64,000 nt of DNA from Chrysopilus asiliformis (GCA_964034945.1 OZ035963.1:46681532-46745531); one strand, 5' to 3'; positions 1 to 10,932 are shown, counted from the first letter of the stretch. The notes: generated by a model from the letters alone, not told the origin. Made by a program: numbers and translations.

Positions 1-1
1 C

Positions 2-541
2 ATAACTTATGTAAACGGGATCACAGAACAAATTACTAGAGTAATTAAAAAATACACAAGCAATACCATGTTGGCTTACAATAATAAATTCACTCTACGC
101 AATATTTTTACGAAATTAAAAGATCCCATCCCGAAACAAAAAAGATCAAACATAATCTATAAAATACCTTGTAAAGGCAACGAGGGAACAGGGGAACCCT
201 GTTCTCTTAATTATGTTGGTCAAACAGGTCAATTTCTGGAAAAACGAATAATTGGGCATAAGAGTAGCCTAAAAAGAGCACGAGAGAATCCTCATCACAC
301 TGCAGTGGTAGAGCATTATCTCGAAGTTGGCCACACACCGGACTTTGATAACACAAAGATAATAGACACACAAAATAACTACAATAAACGTTTGACAACT
401 GAAGCTTTACACATCTACACACAGAACACATACAACAAAAAACGAGACACTGAAGACATGAACGCGATATATTGTGCTTTAGTAGAAGATATTCAAACCA
501 ATACACGCAAAAGAAAGAGAAGAGAAATAGACATAACTTAA
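2..541 (+). CDS. Penelope-like element ORF, C-terminal part with GIY-YIG endonuclease
   Basis: The reading frame is open from base 2, before the first ATG at 68, so the protein enters from outside the window and only its C-terminal ~179 residues are present. The sequence YVNGITEQITRVIKKY followed by LRNIF and KDPIPK is the usual linker between reverse transcriptase and nuclease in Penelope-like elements. The GIY-YIG domain follows: IIYKIPC, then a short Cys-rich insert (IPCKGNEGTGEPCSL), LNYVGQTG, LEKRIIGHK with the conserved Arg, and a later Glu in TTEALHIYTQ that could be the metal ligand. HHTAVVEHYLEVGH gives His residues typical of the associated zinc-binding segment. In this family the nuclease nicks target DNA for target-primed reverse transcription. 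The end, KRKRREIDIT, is basic. The RT part lies upstream of the window, so whether the element is full length cannot be judged. Confidence 0.85.
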   Translation: MTYVNGITEQITRVIKKYTSNTMLAYNNKFTLRNIFTKLKDPIPKQKRSNIIYKIPCKGNEGTGEPCSLNYVGQTGQFLEKRIIGHKSSLKRARENPHHTAVVEHYLEVGHTPDFDNTKIIDTQNNYNKRLTTEALHIYTQNTYNKKRDTEDMNAIYCALVEDIQTNTRKRKRREIDIT

Positions 542-960
542 CCTATACTATCACATTAAAAACTGTTTGTTGCTGTACTGAACTGTTACCACAGTCAGCT
601 GTTTCCTTTTTTCGTTTTTTCTTTTTTCGTTTTCTTCATATTTGCTTGTCAATTTAAAGTATATTTCATATGTTATTTATTTATTTATTTATTTTAATGT
701 AACATTTCGACAAAGTTTTTACGGCTAAATATTGACAGTTAAAACATATTATATTCAAATGATTGTTCAACGTAAGTCCCCTTTGTAAAAACAATATTTA
801 TTTTTTGGTGCTTAATAAAATATATTAAAAATAGGCCTCTGAAGATGAGCCAAAACAAGGCTCGAAACGTCAGGCTGGAAAATTGAACATTAATTTTTGT
901 TTTATTTCCTAAAATTGGACCGCTAAGCCCGCCAAACTAATACAAAATATGTTTTCCTTT
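542..960 (+). mobile_element. 3' tail of the Penelope-like element
   Basis: Non-coding sequence after the GIY-YIG ORF. It contains T-rich runs, a (TTTA)n tract at about 672-695 and the hammerhead-like motif at 834-875. The exact 3' end of the element is not visible; I place it near 960 only because sequence typical of the flanking repeats starts after that. Confidence 0.5.
834..875 (+). ncRNA. Hammerhead-ribozyme-like motif in Penelope-like element tail
   Basis: The segment has CTGAAGATGAGCC (839-851), loop AAAACAA, then GGCTCGAAACGTC (859-871). GAGCC pairs perfectly with GGCTC as stem II, CTGAAGA fits the CUGANGA core, and GAAA directly follows the stem, with ACGTC after it as in stem III. 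GCCT (835-838) can pair with AGGC (872-875). Penelope-like elements are known to carry hammerhead motifs in their terminal repeats. One extra T lies between the core and stem II, so activity is doubtful. Confidence 0.5.
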
Positions 961-1084
961 TTAGTACATTTTTTTAATAAAAGCTTCTTTCAAATTTGTT
1001 TTCTTCATTTTTTTAATTTTATTATTAGTATAACTAAAAATTGAAAATGACCTGTATATAGTTTTTAGTCTTCGAGATATCTTT

Positions 1085-1400
1085 ACGGACTTTTTGACTC
1101 CAGAATCGGATTCCGCGACCCCAATTTTTGGGGGCGAGATTTTTTAGAGTTTTTTCAACAGGTGAGATTTTTTCCAGAGAGAAAAGGATAACGTTATCCT
1201 ACAAGATTTGAAGGAATAGGATAACGTTATCCTACAAGACCATTCCTTGTCCTTACAAAGACGAGGTAGCGAAAATATTGTTTTGTCATCGGAGTAACAT
1301 ATGTGTGATACATTTCAAGTCAATCGGATATGCGGAAGTGACTGAAAATTGGATTACAAAATTTGACCCTGACAAATAGACAGACAGATTTAAAAGCTAG
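1085..1400 (+). repeat. Dispersed repeat family C, copy 1
   Basis: It shares blocks with copies at 6035-6440 (opposite orientation) and 15640-16260: GGATAACGTTATCC units, 'caagtcaatcgga', 'attttgaccc' and a CAGACAGA end. The palindromic 14-mer GGATAACGTTATCC occurs twice about 31 bp apart (1187-1200 and 1218-1231). No coding capacity. The family is not classified. Confidence 0.6.
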
Positions 1401-2600
1401 CTAAAAAAAGCTTTTAAAATGATTGCTATTTCTGGAAGAATTAGTCTCGAAACTCCTAAAAACAGAAATACAACTTATTAAAGATTGTGTTTAATTTTTA
1501 CTGCTTATCACAGAATGTGATAAAGAAAAATGTTCAACCCGTAGGATTTTCAAATTCAAATTTGACGCCAAAAACTGGTTGAATCATTTATATGACCTTA
1601 AATCATTGGAAATATTTCCGATCGAAAGTAATAAAATAGTTTCGAAATGAAGCCGTTAATGTAATAAATATTGAATTTGTTTTAAGTTTTAAATGTCCTT
1701 AGGCGATTCCAGTTTTCTGACATTCTCTCCATATGGATTAAAAATACGTAAACTTGTTTTTATCACGTGGATCTTCATATACCCTATGTTCGCGTTTAAA
1801 CCAGGAAACCTAAGATAAAACACCTCGAATAGTCTTTCATGTCGCTGGTTAAAGGTGGAAAATCATTTGACATATTCGCAATAAGATCTGAATTTATGCT
1901 CGGCGCCTTACGGAGTTTCGCTGTCAAGGACGGGGCAAGAACGAGGAGAGGCGGACAAAGAAAATCACCTTGAAAGTGATTTTGCAATGAAATGGATGTT
2001 TGTTTTGTTTGTACGTCTATGTAGATTTTTACCGCCGTTTAATAATAAAAATATTTAAAAGCTGTTCGTTGTTTCATGCCGGTCGTTCGAGTTGTGCGTA
2101 TTCAGGGATACATTAATTTTAATTGAGAAATTCATTAAATGAGCGAACGGCGATTTAAATTCGCCTTTTTAAATTAATAACAAGAAAAAGAGCAATAAAT
2201 GCCAAGCACCTTAAAATGGTGAGCCCATACTAAGAAGATGGTTGAGATTGGCTATTTTCAATTTAACTTCCTACTCTGAGATATCAAATTGAGAGGAATT
2301 TGGGGTCACATGAATGAAAAAAATGATAATGAATTTTTATATAAAAATGTAATTAAATCATATCACTTGAACTGCGGCGAATTGTTAATGGCACATTAAT
2401 ATTCTTGAACACGTTTTTAATATCCGTAGACTTTGCATTAGACGATCGTTTTCTGGGGACAATTTTATGAGATATTTTAGGATTTGGAAATTAAATTTTT
2501 GTAGCCATATTAGATGTTATTTATTTTTTATTTAATTAAAAATTTAGTTTGGGACTGACAATATACATACTAGGGGGCCGTATGAGTGGAACAATTTATT
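1401..2600. other. No supported feature
   Basis: A+T-rich sequence with short open frames only. I see no domain, no terminal repeat and no obvious duplication of another part of the window. Confidence 0.5.
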
Positions 2601-2612
2601 TTTAACATATTG

Positions 2613-3195
2613 GGAGTGCAAATGAAAAACCTCCGTTTTTCAAAATTAGAGGCTTTTTTTTTGTTGAAAAATGCTTATACATATTTATTCTTCAAAATAT
2701 TGTCAATCACTAATCACAACTTTTTCCCATCTTTCTGGCAGCTTTCGGATTCCGCGTCAAAAAAACTGTACTCCGGAAGATTTTTGGTCTCTCCATAAGA
2801 ACGGAAGTGCTGCTCAGCCAGGCCATGCGTCATCGATCGGAATAGGTGGTAGTTATATCTGGAGAATACGGCGGGTGGCGTAGGACGTCCCAATTTAGTG
2901 TTCCCAGGTAGGTTTTAAAGACATTAGCCACATGTGGCCGAGCATTGTCGTGCTGAAAAATAACTTTGTCATGTATTTGCTCGAATTGTGGCCGTTTTTC
3001 CTTCAATGTTCGGCTCAAACGCATTAGTTGTGTTCGGTAGCGAGTTCCTGTGATGGTCTCACCCGGTTGCTCCTTATTTTGCATGTCCGGGACGCTGCTT
3101 ATTTTGCACGTCAAAATCACCACTTTTGTAGCATTGAAACCATTCGCGACATGTTTTTTCACTAATAGCTCATAGTTTTGAATGATTTTCAAAAA
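2613..3195 (-). mobile_element. Mariner fragment, 5'-truncated
   Basis: The left end TTGGGAGTGCAAATGAAAAA matches the terminal repeats of the mariner at 24545-25162 and is preceded by TA. The body encodes mariner transposase remnants on the minus strand. No matching right terminal repeat is present, and homology fades near 3190, where family B sequence begins. The part coding for the first catalytic Asp is missing. Confidence 0.8.
2830..3115 (-). pseudogene. Mariner transposase remnant
   Basis: Read on the minus strand it gives ETITGTRYRTQLMRLSR, then KVIFQHDNARPHVANV and VLRHPPYSPDI. These are the central mariner transposase blocks: the second catalytic Asp is in QHDNARPHV, and the HPPYSPD block precedes the third Asp. 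The frame is lost just after PPYSPDI, where APSDYHLF would be expected; nucleotides further left still resemble the C-terminal region of the 24.6-kb copy. An intact mariner transposase is about 345 residues, so this is a fragment. The N-terminal end of the open frame is not mariner-like. Confidence 0.85.
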
Positions 3196-3199
3196 ATCG

Positions 3200-4745
3200 A
3201 GAAATAAAAAAACTGAATTTTTTCAAATATCTTAAGAACCGTTCACATACAAAAAATATCAGTTGTGGTCAACACAAAACTTTCTTCTACAAAATCTACG
3301 ACCCTGCGCAATTTACGCTAGAGCCCTGTCGCGTTGTCAACCTAAGACGACCTCCCAATAAATTCTTGGTTTATTCAAAAATATCAAAAAGGTACAAAAT
3401 TTGAGATAACTTGAGAACGGTAAAAGATATCAATTTACGGTAAATGGCAAAAATGTAGAAAATGTTAACGTCTTTAATTATTCTTTTAACTGATTTGTCG
3501 AAAAACCGTTAGTTTGCAAATTATTCGTAAAAATATGATTTTTTACATATTAATGAAAATATCTCAATAACGGTAAAAGATAACGGATAACGGTAAGAAA
3601 CAAAATTGTGCAGAATGCCATTCTCATTAATTCACTTCATACATTCAGTCAGCAAAAACCCGTTAGTTTTCGAGATAATCGCAAAAAACTGTTTTTTTTT
3701 TTTTGGAAATAACGGTTTATCTCGATAACAGGTTGAGATATCGAGTTATAGCTAAAGACAAAAGTGTTTATTTTCTCCAAGTTTTGTCATACTTAAGGCC
3801 ACTAAAAAACGCGTAGTTTGGGACTAAATCGAGAAAAACGAAATTGCGATTTTTGAAAAACCGCCATTTTGGATACTTCCGGTTAACGGATTTCCACCAA
3901 AAGTTGATAGGATCGTCCCATTTCAGGACCCAACATGCCTATAAAATTTCATGGCGCTAGCTCTATTAGTTTTTGAGAAATCTTGTACACAGACTGACAG
4001 ACTGACAGACTGACAGACTGACAGACTGACAGACTGACAGACTGACAGACAGACTGACAGACAGACTGACAGACAGACAGACTGACAGACAGACAGACAG
4101 ACTGACAGACAGACTGACAGACAGACTGACAGACAGACTGACAGACAGACTGACAGACAGACTGACAGACAGACTGACAGACAGACTGACAGACAGACTG
4201 ACAGACAGACTGACAGACAGACTGACAGACAGACTGACAGACAGACTGACAGACAGACTGCCAGACTGACAGACAGAAAGACATTTTTTAAATATGACTC
4301 CAATCGACTCAGGAGTGATCGGGAAATGTTTTTTATGCAAAATAAAGAGGTTCGAATTTTTCATGAATACAATACTTTATTATACTCCGTAGAAGAAAGT
4401 AAAAACCGTTAAAGCAGAAAATGTAGACAATTTATATCCTTAAACTTGTTCCCAAAAGTGCATAGGTTTCGACATTTTCAAAAAACGGTTTCAAAAAAAT
4501 TGTATGAAAGGTACCCGTTATAGCTACCGTTATTTTTCCAAAAGTAGAAAGCTACGAAAATTTCAAGCCGCTAGGTTAACGCGTTCTTGAGTTATTTAAG
4601 ATACGTACAACGGAAAGACCGACAGACAGATGCACGGACCGGACATCCTCAAAATTTTGATGAAATTTTCTATGTGCCCACGGTCTTGAGTCGGTCTCCG
4701 TCTTGAATACAATACTTTCCCTCTGTAGAAAAGGAAAGTAAAAAC
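3200..4745. repeat. Dispersed repeat family B, copy 1
   Basis: The same blocks occur in the same order at 34650-36735: 'ataacggtaaaagataacgg', 'gttagttttcgagataatcg', 'aacgcgtagttt', 'ccgccattttgg', 'ggatttccaccaaaa', 'tgcctataaaatttca', then a GACTGACA-type array, then 'gaatacaatactttattata' and 'gaaagtaaaaa'. Between 3200 and 3780 the phrase 'ataacggtaaaagat' recurs in degenerate form, suggesting an old internal tandem structure. A second 'gaatacaatactttcc' end lies near 4705. Not classified. Confidence 0.7.
3989..4281. repeat. GACTGACA-type tandem array with 8-bp and 12-bp units
   Basis: From 3989 to about 4048 the unit is the 8-mer GACTGACA. From about 4049 the dominant unit becomes the 12-mer GACAGACAGACT, with some extra GACA steps. 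It sits in family B at the same place as the longer array at 35774-36641. The long 'CLSV' or 'CQSV' open frames over it are by-products of the repeat. Confidence 0.95.
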
Positions 4746-5749
4746 AAATTCAATCTAGTTGTCAGTTTATAACTAAAGAACCATAAAATTTTATCACCTT
4801 TTCGGCTTCAAGGCCTCAAAAAAATGGTGATTAAATTCAGTTAAAGAGAATAATTACATGCGAAGGTAAGATATTTCCCTCATTTGGCAAATTCTCTGGT
4901 ATGACTCAATTAAATACATGCAATTCAAGTAATTCATAAAAAAATCTTCCTCAATCATTAGTACGATTTTTTTTCGGTTGAATTTTTAGATACACAAAAA
5001 CAAGACACCTGTAAAAAAAACTCACAATTCTACCATAATTACTAATTAATAGAGAATAATTTTAAACACACAGATGCCCAAAAAAGAGTTCTACGGCATC
5101 CTAACGTTTCCTTTTATTGCTAGTGTACACTGATTACAATTTCCAATTGAACGATTAAACGTCTGACAATATGACCTTGGCGCCCATGATTTGTAGTTTT
5201 ACCATAAAACGATCAGGTAAACAACATATCAATCCAGGTGCGTAATTATTTGTGGCTATACGATGAATATATTTTATCTTCTTTTTTTGGTGAGATCACA
5301 AGTCAAATTAATGACCTAAGAATAGGTAATCAATCTCTTAGCGGATCAACGAGACCCTTAATGGTTTTCAAATCATTTAATGTATCATGTCAATCATAAA
5401 TATATGATCCTCAAAATTTTGGTTATAATCGTTAAATCTATACATACAAGTATAATAAAATTACGGGGTCGATATTTTTATAATTATTGATTTTCACGAT
5501 TTTTTTAGACACATCAATATACAGAAATCCCTCCATCTGCGCGGATTTCAATTGCGCGGTTTCGCAATTGCGCTGCCAAATTTTCAGTACCAAAATTTCG
5601 TCAATTTTCGGAATATTACCCCAAAATAGCGTTCAAAGTACGTGATTTCGGCTTCCGTGCTGTTTTTGTAGAACGCATCTACCGCGCAGTTGGAGGAATT
5701 ACTGCACTTTGTCGTATGAAAGCAAAAAAAAAGCGTTTCTGTTTGTGAC
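4746..5749. other. No supported feature
   Basis: A+T-rich; no domain, terminal repeat or tandem structure seen. Confidence 0.5.
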
Positions 5750-5951
5750 CCGTTTGCACCAACGAAATTTAGCAACTTATGTCCTACTGACATTACTTAA
5801 GTCCCAGAATGTCTACGATTTTAGACCCATTTGCGAGTACATTCTTAAAAAAATAAAGTTGCGGTTAGCGTACTTAAACTGTAGAAATTCTGGGAGTTAA
5901 ATAATTTAAGTTGTACATACATAAGTTGCTAAGTTTCGTTGGTGCAAACGG
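5750..5951. mobile_element. MITE with ~33-bp terminal inverted repeats
   Basis: The left end CCGTTTGCACCAACGAAATT and the right end, read in reverse complement, CCGTTTGCACCAACGAAACT, continue to match through 'tagcaacttatgt'. Sub-terminal sequences also pair weakly ('cccagaatgtctac' against 'gtagaaattctggg'). The length is 202 bp with no coding capacity. I could not define a target duplication, so the superfamily is open. Confidence 0.75.
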
Positions 5952-6034
5952 CACTAAGTAGGCTACCCACAATCTAATTTTTCACGAATAGTACGCGCAA
6001 ATGGGCCTAAGTAGGGTAAGCGCAACCTATTTTT

Positions 6035-6440
6035 TAAAAGCTTTTATTTAGCTCGCTATCTTGTTTGTTTGTTTGTCGGGGTCAAATCTTGCAATCAAAT
6101 TTTGACCCACTTCCACTTGTCCGATTGACTTGAAATTTTGCACACTTATATAAGTCCGATGACAATACAATATTTTCTCTACTTCGTCCTTGTAAGGATA
6201 ACGGAAGGTCCTGTAAGGATAACATGATTATCCTTTTCTCCAAATTTTCCGGAAAAAAATCTATTCTGGGGGTTTTTGGGGTCGCTGAATCCGAATCTGT
6301 CATTAAAAAGTCAGTAAGGATAACGGAAAGTCCTGTAAGGATAACGTGATTATCCTTTTCTCCAAATTTTCCGGAAAAAAATCTATTCTGGGGGTTTTTG
6401 GGGTCGCTGAATACGATGCTCAAGTTAAAAAGCCTGTAAG
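6035..6440 (-). repeat. Dispersed repeat family C, copy 2, with a ~125-bp internal duplication
   Basis: Reverse orientation relative to copy 1: a GTTTGTTTGT run, 'gtcaaatcttgcaatc', 'ccgattgacttgaaattttg'. The segment 'gtaaggataacggaaggtcc ... ggggtcgctgaat' occurs twice, starting near 6192 and 6316. The second unit differs by a few bases, so the duplication is not brand new. Confidence 0.65.
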
Positions 6441-6494
6441 GACATCTCAAATGTAAGGATATATATTCAAAGACTAAAAAGAACAAAATAAAAA

Positions 6495-6745
6495 TAAAAA
6501 AAAATTTTAAAAAAAAGCTTTTATTAAAAAAGAATGCACTAAAAAGAAAAAAATAATTTTCTGGACGCTGTGTATCACGAATATAAAAGCTTTTAAAAAG
6601 CGAGATACAGCATAACACAATAAAATAAAAATTTATCTCGCTTTTAAAAAGCTTTTATATTTGTGATACACAGCGTCCAGAAAATTATTTTTTTCTTTTT
6701 AGTGCATTCTTTTTTAATAAAAGCTTTTTTTTTAAAAAATTTTTT
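6495..6745. repeat. Long hairpin (palindrome, ~110-bp arms)
   Basis: The left arm contains 'gaatgcactaaaaagaaaaa' and 'ttctggacgctgtgtatcac'; the right arm contains their reverse complements 'gtgatacacagcgtccagaa' and 'tttttctttttagtgcattc'. The centre lies near 6619 with a spacer of about 25 bp. A transcript would fold into a long duplex. No coding capacity. Confidence 0.9.
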
Positions 6746-6789
6746 TTATTTTTTTTACGAATTAAAGCAAACTGTCCTGAACGTTTTTC

Positions 6790-6905
6790 CGGTATTACAC
6801 AAAAATGAAATTTTGTACACGTGAAGGGTTACTTTCAGTACAAAACTTTTTTTTCTGTATTACACAAAAATGAAATTTTGTACACGTGAAGGGTTATTTT
6901 TACTT
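6790..6905. repeat. Tandem duplication, ~65-bp period
   Basis: 'attacacaaaaatgaaattt' followed by 'tgtacacgtgaagggtta' occurs at about 6794 and again at about 6859, almost unchanged. Confidence 0.85.
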
Positions 6906-7500
6906 GCCCCCCTCTTCTTCAATACCCCTCACCCAGCAACTTTTGAACCGTTTGACTGATTGGGATGCGGTTTTCTGTATTAGAGAGAGGATATCGGATA
7001 CAAAACCATTCCATTTTAGCCTTTAGACTACCGGCATTTTTTCATCGAAATCATAGGTATTTATTTTGAATATTTGTTTAATATTTGCAATCTACATATC
7101 GTCACCTGAGTGCTAGTTTGTGCCATAAGTATACATTTTGCTATACAGAAAAACTACAATTTTTCTCAAGGGCGATTTTTTCGTCTTCATCGGTAGCTGG
7201 AAAAAAAATTCGTTTGTTTAAGGGAGGGGAGAATGATCAAATTTAGACTTGTTATTTGCGAGAAATGCAACAGTTAAAAATTCCAACTCTGAAGCTCAAT
7301 CCGTTCGAGAGTTATGGTGTTCACGGAAAGACAAACGGACGGTGGGACGGGCGGCCAGACGAAGGGACAGACGTACGGACATATGGACGGTCAGACGAAG
7401 GGACAGATGGACGGACAATTTGAAATCAAAATATTTTGTCATCTCAAACACCCTGGTGTAGTTTATAATCTAATATACTTCTATATATAATTCTTATATA
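6906..7500. repeat. Probable dispersed repeat with GACGG-rich tract
   Basis: Contains 'gaagctcaatccgttcgaga', then an irregular GGACGG/GGACAGA tract (about 7335-7415), then 'atctcaaacaccctggtgta'. This layout (primer-like 'caatccgttcg', pyrimidine/purine tract, end sequence) parallels families A and C, but no second copy is in the window. Confidence 0.4.
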
Positions 7501-8008
7501 GAGTACTAGCTTGCATACCCGTCGTTGACGGGTTAAGTTTTTTCAATTTTTTATTTTTTTTATGGTCTATGTTGGAGCTAAACTTCAGGCCAATCGGCTC
7601 GGTAGTTTCGCCGCGAAAGGGTAACATAGAGGAAGAGCTAAGTTTCGAGATCACTTTACCCCCTCCCCTTACTCCCCAACCTCTCGGGCTACTTTTTAAT
7701 GGGTCTATGTTGGGGCTGGACCCCCGACGAACATCTATGCCAAATTTCAGGCCAATCAGTTCAGTAGTTTCCCCGCGGAAGAGTAACATAGCGCAAAAAC
7801 TATGTTTCGAAATCACTTTACCTCCTCCCCTTACTCCCCCCACCCCTCGCGCTACTTTTCCGTATACCTATGTTGGAACGAGAACTACCACAGACACTCA
7901 TGCCAAATTTCAAGTCAATCGGTTCAGCCGTTTTTGCGTGAAAGAGGAACAGACAGACAGACAGCCACCAACTCATTTTTATATATTACACTCTAGAAAA
8001 TTTTATTG

Positions 8009-8067
8009 TAATTTTACCCCTATTATCGTAGGAAACCATTTTCCTACGATAATAGGGGTAAAATTAC
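8009..8067. repeat. Perfect hairpin, 28-bp stem
   Basis: 'gtaattttacccctattatc' and 'gtaggaaa', a 3-4 base loop, then the exact reverse complement. It lies near the left end of the TA element. Confidence 0.9.
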
Positions 8068-8176
8068 ACCGAGTCGTAATGGCTTAAAAGCTATGCATTT
8101 TTACTCATTTTGTGGCGTACAAAAGCCTCTTTTACGGGGGAACTTTAAGCTAAATAAGAAGTAAAAGTACAATACG

Positions 8177-8372
8177 GGTGTAATTTTACGACATGGATGT
8201 TTAAAATTACTACATTTTTGTTGTAATTTTCCTCCTATTTGGTAGAAAAACCGCGTCTTAAAGGTGTAATTTTACGACATGGATGTTTAAAATTACTACA
8301 TTTTTGTTGTAATTTTCCTCCTATTTGGTAGCAAAACCGCGTCTTAAAGGTGTAATTTTACGACATTTTTTG
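8177..8372. repeat. 86-bp tandem duplication with partial third unit
   Basis: Units begin with 'ggtgtaattttacgacat' at 8177, 8263 and 8349. The first two are almost identical (one visible substitution, 'gtagaaaa' against 'gtagcaaa'); the third diverges after about 24 bases. Confidence 0.9.
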
Positions 8373-8840
8373 TTTAAAATTACACCGAAAATGGTATTAG
8401 AATTTCTCGGCTTATACGGTCTGCAAAAACAAAAATGATGTTTTCACATCCAAATTTCCCGGGCATGTCTGCCATGTGGCAGGCGCCACACAGGATTTTG
8501 GTAGAGTAAAACTCGATTCGAGTATTTATACTCCGATGCCACAAACCTTATGCGAATTATAAGGTTAAGGTTAAATTGTCCGTACAATAATGCAAAAATA
8601 CCCTGTGAGCGTGTTTTTACACCAAAATGAGAGTAAAAATACGAATATTGGTCGAAATTTTACGCAAGGTTTAAAATTACCCTATTTCTAGTGTAAGATT
8701 AATGTTTTTTTGGGTGAGTTTACAACTTAAATGGTGTGCGAGCTAAATTCTGATTTTTTTTTCGAAATTTTACGACGTTTTTGCAAATTTACCCCATTTT
8801 TCGGTTTAAATTCAAATTCATTTTCTACAGTGTAGTATGA

Positions 8841-10685
8841 TAATAAATATTAAATAGAGGTTGAAATGGCAGGGCTGGGATGAGATTCTCCGTACCAATA
8901 GCGTGTAGACATTTTTCACTCTAAGGTCCAAAAAAGTAATTTTCAACAGTTGGTATTTAGAATCACAAGCTTTGACTTCATCCACAAAAAAAAATTAATA
9001 ACATTAAAAAAATTGATTTTTTTTATCGACAATAGATCGAATAAACAAAATTTGAATAGTATCTGTCCATTATTAGGCGCATGAGATACTCTGGGTTAAC
9101 GAAACTTCAATTATTTTTTATGTTTGAGATGTGATTTCACTAAGATTTCAATGATTTTTGTGTGATTTTCAGTATGTACAACTGAAACGTTCAAAAAACA
9201 CCACAAAAACAATTAATTTACGCTTGAGCTTTTTTACATATCCCAGTTGTACTCGCTACATTGCTTAAAAAACACATGCTTTTAGATAATTGCAATGATC
9301 TCATCACAGAAATTGTTGATTTTTCTCCAACATATGTTTCAGTGTAATTATGATCGTCAAGAACTCGCCAGCATCTCCTGACTAAGCCCGATGATCGACA
9401 GTCCAGGGATATCAAGCACGCGAGAAAAACTCCAGTCATAGGTAAAAATAAACATGCGGACTATGTTCACTTGAACACCTGTAATATTCATATTGAATAA
9501 TTCGATGTGCTCGGGTAAAATGAATATTGAATACCATCGACAACAAATGTGCGATTCACTTCACAGAAAATCATAAATTCAGACAGGTATGATGATGTTG
9601 ATAAGAAACAAAACTTGAAAACTTATTTGTGTAGATTTATGAAAATTTCCAATCATTGAATTTTTGCTCAAACAAAACTACCGACTCTGAATATACCTCG
9701 TTTTTGTTAGAAAAAACTGCGATCAAATGATGATAGCGATGAGCTCATGTTATTGGCAATTAATGTTTATAATGATAATAGGGATTGAAAGATTCAAGGT
9801 TGCACTTCTAGTAGTTGTTAGTAATTCTTTTGTTATTATCAACTTGTAAAGTATTTTTCCTACCTGATTAATTTTTTATTTTAGCGAAATCAAAGAATGT
9901 TTACAGAATTTTTCTTTTTGAAATTTAATTTTAGGATGTATGAAAAGGCGCAATATTTTCGTGATATGCTCATGATTCGTTTTCTATGGAATTTCAATTT
10001 CATCGACTTCATGTTTATTTTTATTTTAATCGACGAATGAGGAGGAATCTACGAAATTATGATGATGACTCAAAAGTGATCATCGGAATAACCATTCGCG
10101 ATTCAAAGTGCTTTTCATGTAAATATTTAATTTACGGGACTCTCCTCGAATATAAACACGGATTTTATGTTATGTGGCCCACAAAAAAAAACAGAAAAAT
10201 TTCTTAAAATTCTTTTACATTTCAGTTTAAATTAAATTAGGCTTAACTTCATGGGAGAAGAGTTTCTAATTAAATGCACATTGAATCCCAAGGTAATCTA
10301 TTTAGAAAAAAAAACTTTACAAATGAGTGAGTTTCAATTCAACGATAATTTAGCTGGTTTTCATAATAAATCAGAGGAAATGGGAAGTGTACGAGCAAAA
10401 AATATTTTTATTCTAAAATTTGATTATCTCATACGTTTTTAGATTCACAAGCTAGATAAAAAAAATTAATGCTAACCCCCTCCGTCACCCCACTTGATAA
10501 GAAAATGTAAAATTTTGCTTGACTTTTTAACAATTTACGATTTTTTCTTCTTTCAGCACCACGCATTGTTTTCGAGATTTTTTTTTCCTATTCACGAGGT
10601 AGACGAACAGGTGATCAAATTAATTCTTGAGCTATGGAAGAGTTACGTATTCTAAACACATATCTATGGTTAAAAAGTCAAAGTG
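8841..10685. other. No supported feature
   Basis: Short open frames only (longest about 73 residues), none with a recognisable domain. No terminal repeats or tandem arrays found by eye. Confidence 0.5.
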
Positions 10686-10932
10686 AATAACAAAAGCTAT
10701 AATTGCCAATCTGGCAATTATTGAAAGCCCGTATGGTGATATGGCATTGTTCGAAGTTTAAGTGAACGGCGAACAGTTGTATCAAAATTCCACTTTGAAG
10801 TCAAACTTTCCAATAAGATTTTTTAAAATTTATTCCAATCGGATTTTGATGTATGGGAGTTTTATGTAGAATCGTATCCTAAATAATTTTTGTTCTTCCA
10901 CTTTTTTGATAAGATGCACCGTTTTTGAGATA

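Larger units (their letters stand above)
7989..8832. mobile_element. TA-flanked DNA element inserted in the Helitron
   Basis: Ends CACTCTAGAAAAT and ATTTTCTACAGTG are inverted and flanked by TA (7987-7988 and 8833-8834). Removing it restores 'ttttatatattagtatga', exactly the sequence of the Helitron end at 61126 read in reverse complement. The inside is full of 'gtaattttac' and 'aaattac' motifs. No open frame with a recognisable domain. TA duplication is compatible with the Tc1/mariner superfamily. Confidence 0.8.
7506..8840 (-). mobile_element. Non-autonomous Helitron, copy 1, split by a TA element
   Basis: Read on the minus strand it begins TCATACTAATATATAAAAAT (8840 back to 8835, then from 7988) and ends with a hairpin, ACCCG..CGGGT, seven bases and CTAG at 7509-7506. 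The flanking bases are A at the 5' side and T at the 3' side, the A|T target of Helitrons. The body is collinear with 61126-61514. The 844-bp element at 7989-8832 interrupts it. There is no Rep/helicase coding. The 'cgggttcagccgttt'-type phrases and CAGACAG run lie near the 5' end. Confidence 0.8.

Noticed and set aside
1796..1987. Possible small gene on the minus strand (63 codons)
   Set aside because: No recognisable domain, low-complexity neighbours and no splice or start context that I could support.
3923..4364. Three long overlapping frames rich in CLSV / CQSV on the minus strand
   Set aside because: They are translations of the GACTGACA-type array; all three frames stay open because the repeat lacks stops.
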